Positions 56,032 to 64,000 of a DNA stretch of 64,000 nucleotides are shown here, piece by piece (the stretch's first letter is position 1; each line of letters starts with the position of its first letter). The DNA is from Sceloporus undulatus (taxonomy: Eukaryota; Chordata; Lepidosauria; Squamata; Phrynosomatidae): NCBI RefSeq assembly GCF_019175285.1, contig NC_056524.1, positions 99,147,261 to 99,211,260 on the forward strand, written 5' to 3'. The position numbers and the translations under genes were made by a program. The notes under the pieces are model-generated. The model was given only the letters and a program-made list of their open reading frames with translations. It was not told the DNA's origin and did not search any database.

Positions 56032-56227
56032 CAGCAGTTCTCAAATTGTGGGTCACGACCCCTTTGCGGGTCGAGCAGCCCTTTCACAGGGGTCGCCTAA
56101 GATGATTGAAAAACACATATTTCCAATGGTCTTTGGAACCAAGACACCACAATTTTATGGTTGGAGGTCACCACAACATGAGAAACTGTATTAAAGGGTC
56201 ACGGCTTAGGAAGATTGAGAACCACTG
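56032..56227. mobile_element. SPIN_NA: SPIN-type hAT transposon, non-autonomous
   Basis: Ends CAGCAGTTCTCAAATTGTGG and, reversed, CAGTGGTTCTCAATCTTCC. Inside are GGGTCACGACCCCTTTGCGG, CCTTTCACAGGGGTCGCCTA, AACACATATTTCCAATGGTC and GGTCACCACAACATGAG. I recognise these blocks as the short SPIN family known from rodents, bats, opossum, frog and anole. Flanks TTCTAGCA and TTCTACAG share TTCTA, consistent with a decayed 8-bp hAT duplication. 196 bp, no ORF. Confidence 0.8.
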
Positions 56228-57120
56228 TTCTACAGGCAATTGTCATGTGTCCCTCAGAATGCCCTAGATGTAAAATTCCTTCAGAGTATTCTGTGAATAC
56301 TCATCCTATTTTTGTGACCACTACAATTTCCTCCCCAGAATTCTAATGGATGATTGCAGAATTATGGACAAATAAAATGGTTCACCTTCAGGGGTTGGCC
56401 ATTAAGATCGATACTACTAATGAAGACAACCAAGATCACAGTAAAACAAACTGCAGTTTCAAGCATCACAATGGCTGATTTATGAAGGAATTGTGATTTT
56501 TAAGAACAAACAGTGAAATGAACAAAGATAAATGCAATAACAAAATAAAAACTTTTCTATCATCTTTCAGGGTGGGAGTGGGCACTTTCAGGGTGGGAGT
56601 GGGTACAAGGAATACATCTCCATTGCCCAGACAATCTGGCTGATGCCTCTTGCCTTGACTTGCTCCACTGGCAATTATGATGCCTCCTGGCACTGCATGA
56701 CAAAATTGGTTTGTTGTTGTTTTTGCTTTAGTTTAGCTATGCATAAATATATATGGGTAAGTACTAAATAATATAAATTGAGATAAGCACAGTGGGATGT
56801 ATTTCTCAGTGTGACTAATCCAATGAATAGAGACAACACCTGCATCCAGAATCGAAATGTGTATTTGGTTGAAATTAATGCTGTGCAGATGGATGATATC
56901 CATAACCAAATGGATGTTACCCATCTACACTGTCTTTCTGGATCTAACTGAGGTGATTGGATTCAGTTACCTTGTTGTGGAGATCATCAAAGTGTTGTCT
57001 TTCTGGCTCAGATTTGTGCTACATTTGCAAATAACACATTATGCTACCCAAAGAGAATCAGTACCTCCTTTAAGACGAACTGAAAGATGTTTTTAGCATA
57101 AGGTTATTTACACTCAGTCG
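56228..57120. other. unassigned sequence
   Basis: A 20-bp tandem pair (CTTTCAGGGTGGGAGTGGG) lies at about 56566-56607. No gene. Confidence 0.35.
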
Positions 57121-57124
57121 GTTT

Positions 57125-57600
57125 CATCACTTCCTACATCTGATGAAGTAGACTGAGCCTAGAACATCTTATGCTACAAACATCTTTCTCTCAGGTGCGT
57201 TGCAGACAGCCTGAAAGTGGCAGTCTGCTGGCGCCGCCGGTTGCTGCGTCCAGGAACCGCAGTGGCCAAATCGCACGGTTCCCGGATGCAGCAAAAAAGA
57301 AGCCCGAAAATGGTGCTTCTTTCTGCACCTTGGAAGTGGTGCCGCGAGGCGCTAGTCACGCACTCGTGATATCACTTCCACTATGTGACATCCAGATGCT
57401 CTGCGTCCGCGACGTCAAGATGGCGGCACCCGTGTGGACGGGCACCGCCATTTTGTACAGACCCAGTCTGTACTAGGGTTGAGGGGCGTCTAGAATAGAT
57501 GCCCCTTTCTAACCCTAATACACCCCTTCCTAACCCTAACATGCACTTTCGGCGCGTGTGTAACGCGCCTCAGTTAGCCTCGAAAATGCCACAAGTTCCT
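57125..57600 (+). mobile_element. TTAGTCT-type repeat split by a MITE
   Basis: ATCTGATGAAGTAGACTGAG runs to 57193 and continues after 57569 as TCAGTTAGCCTCGAAAATGCCACAAG, restoring the family order. This fixes the bounds of the inserted MITE. Confidence 0.6.
57194..57569. mobile_element. GC-rich 3-bp-TSD MITE (family C)
   Basis: TCA at 57191-57193 and 57570-57572. Ends GGTGCGTTGCAGACAGCC and, reversed, GGCGCGTTACACACGCGCC. 376 bp, CpG-rich, with the AAAAAGAAGCCC..GGTGCTTCTTT central hairpin and CAAGATGGCGGC..CCGCCATTTTG arms. Closest relative here is the 16.16-kb copy. Confidence 0.8.
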
Positions 57601-57649
57601 ATTGTGTACTGATGTTCTTTCAATATGACATGTTCTTTTAATATGACAT

Positions 57650-58163
57650 ATTTATTTATTTAGAGTATTTATACCCTGCTCTCCAGCCACAAAGGCTCTC
57701 AGAGCAGCTTACAAATGGTTAATTAGACAGTTCCTTGCCCTCAGGCTTACAGTCTAAAAGGACGTGAGACAAAAGGAGAAGGGAATGGCAGTGGGGAAGG
57801 GGATCAGGTCCAGTAGTTCTTCTCTCCTGCTGAGGCCTGGACCATGGCAGATGGACTGGAGGGAGGACTCTGCTTCTTAGTCCAGGCTAGGCCCAATGGA
57901 ACTGGGCCTGCATCTCTCCCTCCAAGGCTGGATGGTATCATATGGACTAGCCAATCCCATTCCTGTTTCTAGTCTGATGCGGGCCGGGGGGGGGGGGGGT
58001 GGCAAGAAAAGTTAAGATGAACCAATCACACAGATTTCTGGGACTGAAATTGTATGACTCACCCAAGGTCACCCAATGGGTTTTGATGGCTGAGCAGGGA
58101 ATGGAACCCTGGTCTCGAGGGTCATAGTCCGACACTCAAATCAATATAGCACTCTGGCTTTTT
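57650..58163 (-). mobile_element. CR1-like LINE 3' region joined to a SINE head
   Basis: TTTATACCCTGCTCTCCAGCC, GCTCTCAGAGCAGCTTACAA and CTTGCCCTCAGGCTTACAGTCTAAAAGG match the 59.52-kb copy. From about 58050 the reversed SINE body and head follow (GGTCACCCAATGGGTTTTGA, CACTCAAATCAATATAGCA). A G14 run sits at 57986-57999. Confidence 0.6.
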
Positions 58164-59515
58164 ATGTTGCTTATTTATCTTACATACAAAACAGCTAATG
58201 GGTGGTTTCCTTTCTTTTTAAATGTTTTAAGAAAGGACACCATGGCAAACTGCAGCACAGGACTACCTCTCTTCATCTTGAGACTTAGCAATAACTGGAA
58301 TCACTAAAGCACCTAACACTCACAGGACGCTTACAGAAGAAGAAAATTAAAGCAGCCCAATACTCCCCAAGAAGTGTACTTTAAAGGAATTTGTGTTCTC
58401 AGGAAGTGCTGGTTTGCATTTGTCATATCAATGAAAGTTTTGAAATTTTGTATAAAAAAATAAAATAAAGCACATGAAATCATTTTTCTTTCATATATGG
58501 TTGCATGTGAATTTGCCCTGAATGTGCATTCGTGGAGTTTGTATTCAGTTTCTGTGGTGCCCTTTCTACTTATGCTTCTGTTCCCTGCACAGTTTCCTCC
58601 AAAATCTCTTATGAGTTGAAATCATGGGACTGGAAGAGAGGAGAATTATCACACTAATTTTAGAAAAAAGAGTTTAATTGGGAAATTTTAAGGAGTTATT
58701 AGAGGACTCTGAACTGCACTTGAGAAGAACATTTCCCTGAAGTGGCACATTGAGTTTCAAGAGTGACACAGCATCAACATCTGCCTAGACTCAGGAACAG
58801 TGTCTAGAGTGAGGCAAAATGTCATGTTTTCCACTGGTGCACAAGGGAGAATATAATCCCATTGCTCCTAAAATTATGTGCGTCAGCAATACAAAAACTA
58901 GACCATCTGTCATGATTAACTACATAATCTAACAGCTTTATTTCCAGGAGGGTTTCAGCATGTAAGGTGCTGTCTTTGACCTCGACACCTAAGAATGATG
59001 TTATTTTCAGCTGTTGACTATGGGGTAACTTGTTTGGTTATACAAGATGACACTTTGGAAAAGCTATTTTTGAATGACAACTATCATAATCTTCCAAACA
59101 GGGATTTTGGGGGGATGTGGTCCAAGAATTAACTTTCTAAAGGTTTGCAGAAGACAGTGAGACTTGAAGTCAGTGGAGGGAGGCACTGGTTAGGCCAAAC
59201 TGTTGGATTTCACCATGTGGTAATAGAGAGAAAGAAGCTTGCCTAGCATCACCTTTGAGTGTCATGGATCTGGAAGGCTGTAGCCTTTTCTCACTACTTG
59301 TCCCGCATGACATTAAGAGGATGGGGGTGGGGGGGTGGGGAAGAAGCTGTGCATCTGGAGGCTGTAGCCTTCCAGCATTGTATTCTGGATACCCCATACC
59401 TACACCCCACCTGGTATTAGGAGGCGAGTTTATTCAAAGACTGGGGGGGGGGGTGATCCAAGAAGGGTATTGAAGAGAATCTTCCTCATTGTGATTTTCA
59501 GACAGTCACAAAATC
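58164..59515. other. unassigned sequence
   Basis: G-rich patches near 59321 and 59442. No gene recognised. Confidence 0.35.
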
Positions 59516-59519
59516 TCTT

Positions 59520-59835
59520 TCTCATTTTATTTATTTATTTATTTAGGTATTTATATCCCGCCCTTCAGCCCTAATGGCTCTCAGGGCGGCTTACAATTAT
59601 TATTTTTAATCAGACAGTTCCCTGCCCTCAGGCTTACAATCTAAAAGACACGAAACAAAAGGAGAAGGGAATAGTCAAGGGAAAGGGGATGAGGTCCAGT
59701 GGTTCTTCTCTCCCTCTGAGGCCTGGACCAAGGCAGATGGATTGGAGAGAGGGCTCTTCCTTCTTCCAGGCTAGTCCTGATGGAGCTGGACCTGCCATTT
59801 CTGTCATTTGAATTTGAATAAGGATTTGAATATCT
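59520..59835 (-). mobile_element. CR1-like LINE 3' region
   Basis: (TTTA)n, TTTATATCCCGCCCTTCAGCC, CTCTCAGGGCGGCTTACAA, then CTGAGGCCTGGACCAAGGCAGATGG as in the 57.65-kb copy. The least decayed member of the family in the window. Confidence 0.6.
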
Positions 59836-59836
59836 G

Positions 59837-59925
59837 AAGATGTCAGCCACAGATGCTGGTGAAACATCAGGAAGAAAACTCTTCTAGAACATGACCACAT
59901 AGCCCGAAAACCCCACAAAAAACAA
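59837..59925 (+). mobile_element. Penelope 3' end fragment
   Basis: GATGTCAGCCACAGATGCTG, GTGAAACATCAGGAAG and ACCACATAGCCCGAAAACCC repeat the 3' UTR block of the 46.6-kb Penelope-like element. The coding part is absent. Confidence 0.7.
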
Positions 59926-60227
59926 TCTGAATATTCTTTCCACCTCTCTGCAATACATGACTTCTCATGCTCTGTACAAGAAACAGAGCTGAGTTTACTC
60001 TGATGCTATGCTTACAAAAGTCCAGTAGTGATCTTTTTGTGCTGGCTCAAGCAGAGTGCTAACAAAACATCATAATGACCAAAGATGCAGCTAGAGAAGC
60101 TAAGAGGGTTTTAGGAGCCTTTTATTTACATGCTAGAGCATGTCTCCATCCAGCTTTTCTTCAAGGAACTGTGGAACAAGAAAGGGTACAAGGGTACAAT
60201 TAAGAAATCGGCCCTTCTGCAACTTAT

Positions 60228-60512
60228 GAGTTTATCACATTGGGGGTAATTTTGGCATTAAAGAGAGATTAAAGTGCATTTAAAGCATCCCACAAATGAA
60301 GCAGAAACAGAGAGTAATTGCACAAATAAAGTTATATCGGAAATGCATTGTTGCAGAAATCCCCAAAATAAAAAGATGTATGTTAATGCTTCTTTGTGAC
60401 CACTTTAATGGTGGGTTTTGTGCAACATTGTGTGAATTCGTTTCACATAATTACACGATTTTCCCGGGATATTCACAGGATAAACTCCTGATCTCCTCCG
60501 TGTGATAAACTC
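60228..60512. mobile_element. family B-like element, 285 bp
   Basis: Ends GAGTTTATCACATTGGGG and, reversed, GAGTTTATCACACGGAGG. Flanks CTTAT and CTTAG look like a 5-bp duplication with one change. The interior differs from the two 333-bp copies, and a second GGATAAACTC lies near 60478. Confidence 0.6.
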
Positions 60513-60908
60513 CTTAGAAAAGTTACCTGTTTGGGTTACAACTGCTAGAACCTCCCAGCTAGCATGACCACTGGGGTTGCTGTTTGAAACAGTAACTTTT
60601 CCAGGCTCTGGACTCTCCTGTTCAATGTTACTCTCTTAGCTTAGTAGTCCTAAATGCTTCCTCCTCACTCCAAGATAGTAAGAGACAGGTTTTATTTAAG
60701 ATCAAACATGAGAAGCCAAATCTCATAGCTTTAGGGTCGCTATATGTTCTGCTGAGCGGGAACTGACAGGTCTCACCATTCGTCTTGCTCTGTCATTATT
60801 CCTGCTTTCCCTGTGTTTAAGACCAAATAAGAGACTTATATCTCTGGTTGTTATGAGTCATTGAATTGTTCTTTAAAGGGAGGGTAGGATGATCATTTTT
60901 CTTTTAAA
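60513..60908. other. unassigned sequence
   Basis: No named feature. Confidence 0.35.
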
Positions 60909-60910
60909 TA

Positions 60911-61135
60911 GTCAGCCCTCCATATTGATGGATTTTTTTTATCCACAAATCCAAGCATCCATGACTTGGAAATATTTTTAAAATATATAAATTCCCAAAA
61001 AAAGAAACCTTGATTTTGCCATTTTATATAAGGGACACCACTTTACTATGCCATTGTATTTAATGAGACTTTTGCATCCATGGGGGGGGGGGGGGGTCAT
61101 GGAACCAAACCCCATCAGATACCAAGGGCCCACTG
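60911..61135. mobile_element. mariner/Tigger-like MITE
   Basis: TA-flanked; left end decayed (GTCAGCCCTCCATATTGATGG), right end CAAGGGCCCACTG. Contains AAATATATAAATTCCCAAAA, ATATAAGGGACACCACTTTACT and a G15 run at 61082-61096. Confidence 0.65.
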
Positions 61136-61136
61136 T

Positions 61137-62090
61137 ATATCCAACAGTTGTCCTTTGGAACTTCACAGAAACTGTTGCTGTCCACAGAGGTCTCCTCTTT
61201 CTTCAAAACGGTTCTCAAGAGCAGGTAGGGCAGGATGTTGCTAGAGCTGGAATCTCACAGCCTGCTCTGTGCAAGTAGTGTTAAAGAGTTGCTCTCCAAA
61301 TGTTAACACAAAAGCTCAAAGCCTCTTTGTATCTTCTTGCCTGGAAGCCATTGCAGTTCTTTCCAAACAGGAACACTGCTGCAGCTCCTTCCCATAAAGC
61401 CTAATTATTCTGATTTTTTTATAACAGTGACTAACAGCTGATTTTTGACATAAGCTCTATTTCCTGTCACTCCACTGACAAATTCATTTAATAAGAGATC
61501 TTCTCCACCGTGTGTTTGCTCTACTGTTGTCTGTAGGTTTCACAGCAGCTGCAAGGATGACAAAAGGGCTGGGACCTCTCTGCTGTTTGCTGGTGCCTCA
61601 AAACGATCCAGCAACAGTCCAGAGTGAAATTCTGTCATTTCAGTCTCTCTGAATTGCTACTAGAAATATCACAGATGCCCATCTTTTACATGGACTGCTG
61701 CTTCGAGGCTTAGAGCCCCATACCCCTGCTGTGGCACTGCTGTTGTATAATAAGCTGGAAGTGGAATCACGGCAGCGATCCCACATTACATCTAATAAAA
61801 GGCTTTATCTGCATTTCAGTTTCACTATCTGTTCCATCCCTCTGGCAAAGGAAAAGTTATGAGCTCCTTAATTATTTGCTAAAATAGCTCCTTCCTGCCT
61901 AACTGTGTACCTTTCATCTATTTTGTCTCCTCTTCCAGTTCCCTTCTAATCCAGAACAATTATGTTTTGATGCAAGATAAAATGTAGGATTAGCCCAAAA
62001 ATACTGCTGTCTGAAGTGAAGGACAGTATGCCATTATCAGATCATGCCACCAACAGAACTCAGGCAGAATAGCAACTGCAACTTACTTCA
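61137..62090. other. unassigned, partly repeat-free
   Basis: No gene. The 61770-61990 part is complex and repeat-free and may be conserved. Confidence 0.3.
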
Positions 62091-62092
62091 AT

Positions 62093-62495
62093 GCAGTGGT
62101 GTCACCTAGGTTGGGGTCATCAAATGCACTAATCTCACCCCCCAACCCTTCCAGCTGTCTGGACTGCTGTTGAGGGGGCAGCACTGCAGCCTTCAGATCC
62201 TGAAGGCCCTCCTGGAAAGGCTTTCAGAGTCCACTGTGGCTGCTTGGACAGCAGCAATGCTGGACTCTGAAAGCAACTCCCCCCCCCCCCCACATCTGGT
62301 GCTATTGAGGAGGGTGATGCTATGGCCTCTGGAGGACCTGTTTAGCATCCTGTGTAACTGCTGCATGAGCAGGAAAGGGAAATGATTCCCTTTCTTATTT
62401 ACCCAGTAGCCATGCTAGTGACTCCAGGTGTATTGCTCCACCAGATGACACCCCCTTCTGGGGTGTTTCCTGATGCAGTCTGTAGACTTGCCCAC
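62093..62495. repeat. GTGTCAC-ended repeat
   Basis: GCAGTGGTGTCACCTAGGTTG at the left and CCAGATGACACCCCCTTCTGG at the right resemble the right end of the 17.5-18.8 kb repeat (reversed). A C12 run lies at 62280-62291. Low confidence in bounds. Confidence 0.35.
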
Positions 62496-62534
62496 ACATC
62501 TAGTGATGTTTCTGTTTCAATTTTTGGGGTAGAA

Positions 62535-62690
62535 TAGTGTCAACAGATCCCATCTGATCTTGGAAACTAAGCAGGTTCTATTTTTTAAAAGTCCTGGATT
62601 TGGGTTATGAGTAATTATGTAGAGTAATCCCTGCAAAAAGTACTTTCTGTAGGTTAGACTGCTTCTCTTCTAGAGATCTTTCACACAACA
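62535..62690 (+). mobile_element. 5S rRNA-derived SINE relic
   Basis: AGATCCCATCTGATCTTGGAAACTAAGCAGG matches the A-box and intermediate part of 5S rRNA. AGTCCTGGATTTGGGTTATG corresponds to the C-box side. Heavily diverged. Confidence 0.5.
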
Positions 62691-62714
62691 TTTTTATATT
62701 ATATGTAAAGACCC

Positions 62715-62935
62715 TACAGGCACTAGATCCTATCAAATCTTGAAAGCTAAGTAGAAGCAGCTCTGGTTAGTACCTGGATGGGAAGCCAACAATGAATACC
62801 AGGTGTTGTTGGCTATAATTCAGAAGAAGGTACTGGCAAAATCACCTCTAAGTATTCTTTGCCTAAGAAAACCCAAGAAAGAAAATGTAATGAAAACCTC
62901 ATGGGGGCAAGCATCTTGAAAGCAGATATACACAA
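62715..62935 (+). mobile_element. 5S rRNA-derived (SINE3-type) SINE
   Basis: GATCCTATCAAATCTTGAAAGCTAAGTAG, CTGGTTAGTACCTGGATGGGAAGCC and GAATACCAGGTGTTGTTGGCT follow the 5S rRNA order. A SINE body comes next (AAGGTACTGGCAAAATCACCTC, TTGCCTAAGAAAACCC). Pol III internal promoter blocks are recognisable but mutated. Confidence 0.6.
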
Positions 62936-63537
62936 AATGTCATCCACCACAAATGAGGCAGTGTAGTAGGCACAGAACATGTTGTGTTGCATACACTATT
63001 GTATGGATAAGTGGACAAAAAGGAAACAGCTGGGGATCTGATGAAGACCTTCCAGGAGGTAGCGACCAGTAGCCCCAGTATCAAGTCTATTAAAGGACTG
63101 GGGGAGAAGAGAAAGGGGCTTAAGGAGGGTCTCTTTGTCATGATTTTCAGATACCTGAAAGCTTCTTTCTTTTTATCTGCAAGTATTTGAAAATTCTTTC
63201 CATCTGGACTGTATGTACATTCCTGTAATGTCGAGGTGTCCCCAATACTAAACTACAAGATCTTCAAAAAACTGTACAGTTCTCATTATTTGAGTGTGGA
63301 GAAAACTGAAGAAATTATTTGTTCTCTCCTGTGAGAATGAAATTAATAAAGAATTATTTCCCTAGTGTCATATGAGACATAACAGGAATCCAAGCAACTG
63401 TTTCAGTTACTGGACACATTTTTTAATCTGATCAGCTGCCAAAAATGCTTTTCTGATGGTTTTTTGGCTCTGATGTTGTCATGTTATCTAATTAGCTGGC
63501 TTTTACAAAAACTCTGGCTCCATTTCCTCAGTTTGCC
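62936..63537. other. unassigned sequence
   Basis: No gene seen. Confidence 0.35.
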
Positions 63538-63700
63538 CTCCAGCCTATTTCTTTTTTTTTTTTTCAGCCTACAGCACCCGGTATTCCCAGGCGGCCTCCC
63601 ACCCAGGTACTAACCAGGCCCGACCCTGCTTAGCTTCCGAGATCAGACGAGATCGGGCGTGTTCAGGGTGGTATGGCCATAGGCTCTCCAGCCTATTTCT
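63538..63700. repeat. 15-bp target duplication around 5S retrocopy
   Basis: CTCCAGCCTATTTCT occurs perfectly at 63538-63552 and 63686-63700. It brackets the 5S copy and its A-tail (a T run on the plus strand, 63552-63564). Confidence 0.95.
63565..63684 (-). pseudogene. 5S rRNA: 5S rRNA retropseudogene, full length
   Basis: Read on the minus strand this is a complete 120-nt 5S rRNA without indels, from GCCTATGGCCATACCACCC to GGGTGCTGTAGGCTG. The pol III internal control region (AGCTAAGCAGGGTCGGGCCT and neighbours) is intact. Compared with the vertebrate 5S sequence I remember, about seven positions differ, most near the ends and around GTACCTGGGTGGGAGGCC. A 13-A tail follows where a genuine gene would have a T-rich terminator, and a perfect 15-bp duplication brackets the unit. 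Both mark an RNA-mediated copy made by L1-type machinery. A functional 5S gene is therefore unlikely. Confidence 0.93.
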
Positions 63701-64000
63701 GCAACCAGCTCACCTTGTAGTATTTTAGCCTTTCTGTAACATCACAAAGTCCTACTCCCTGGTCTCAGTCTTTGGCTTTGAAATCTCTGGGACTGGGATG
63801 CTACTGGACTGGCATCTAATTCTATCTCATGGTAGGGCCAGCTTTGACAAAGGGTATGTCAGAGGACCAGGGAAGTACTAATGATTCCTGGAAAATGGGT
63901 GTCTCAGGAAGCAAACTTCAGGGGAAGAGCAGGAGTAAGGTGTAGATTGAGAAGATTATCGCACTGCGTTCTGAGAACGTTCTGATCACGTGATGAGAAC
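63701..64000. other. unassigned sequence
   Basis: No feature recognised to the window end. Confidence 0.35.

Noticed and set aside
57505-57540. Interstitial telomere repeat (CTAACCCTAA)
   Set aside because: There are only two short separated units, inside the GC-rich MITE.
63565-63684. Functional 5S rRNA gene
   Set aside because: The A-tail instead of a T-terminator and the perfect 15-bp duplication show a retrocopy.
1-64000. Endogenous retrovirus or other LTR element
   Set aside because: I saw no paired LTRs, primer-binding site, or gag, protease or envelope motif. The only polymerase sequences belong to L1, CR1/L2-type, BovB/RTE and Penelope-like elements.

Overview
The window looks like intergenic or large-intron DNA from a squamate reptile, most likely an iguanian-type lizard. 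The evidence is the repeat content: a Sauria-type SINE, many (CAA)n-tailed tRNA-derived SINEs, CR1-like and BovB/RTE LINE fragments, a young full-length L1, a Penelope-like element with a GIY-YIG endonuclease, a SPIN-type hAT transposon and several MITE families. I found no host protein-coding exon I could defend. Nearly all short open frames are chance frames in repeats or low-complexity DNA.

Layout. 0-8 kb: a Sauria-type SINE, CR1-like pieces, a palindromic 233-bp MITE, a mariner-like MITE and SINEs. 9-19 kb: a 333-bp terminal-inverted-repeat element and its inverted twin at 16.6 kb, a BovB tail on the minus strand, a 254-bp CpG-rich TA-flanked element at 13.6 kb, a GC-rich 366-bp MITE at 16.2 kb and a 722-bp hAT-like element with a perfect 8-bp duplication. 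20-33 kb: a long hairpin next to an (ATT)n tract, a second BovB fragment, a SINE split by a palindromic MITE, a CR1-like coding relic and a purine-rich block. 34.2-41.1 kb: a complete-length L1 with its own target duplication, inserted inside an older MITE. 42-48 kb: more SINEs, an inverted pair of GC-rich MITEs, the 3' half of a Penelope-like element and an L1-like tail. 49-62 kb: mariner-like and hAT elements including SPIN, a 653-bp element with a 60-bp tandem array, CR1-like fragments and a GC-rich MITE nested in an older repeat. 62.5-63.7 kb: two 5S-derived SINE-like relics and a complete 120-nt 5S rRNA retropseudogene with an A-tail and a perfect 15-bp target duplication.

How the parts relate. 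The elements give a readable insertion history. An L1 sits in a MITE; a MITE sits in a SINE; a MITE sits in a TTAGTCT-type repeat; a hAT sits in another repeat. L1-type machinery plausibly also made the 5S retrocopy. Several repeat-free AT-rich stretches, chiefly 41.52-41.79 kb, read like candidate conserved noncoding elements, but this cannot be shown from one sequence.
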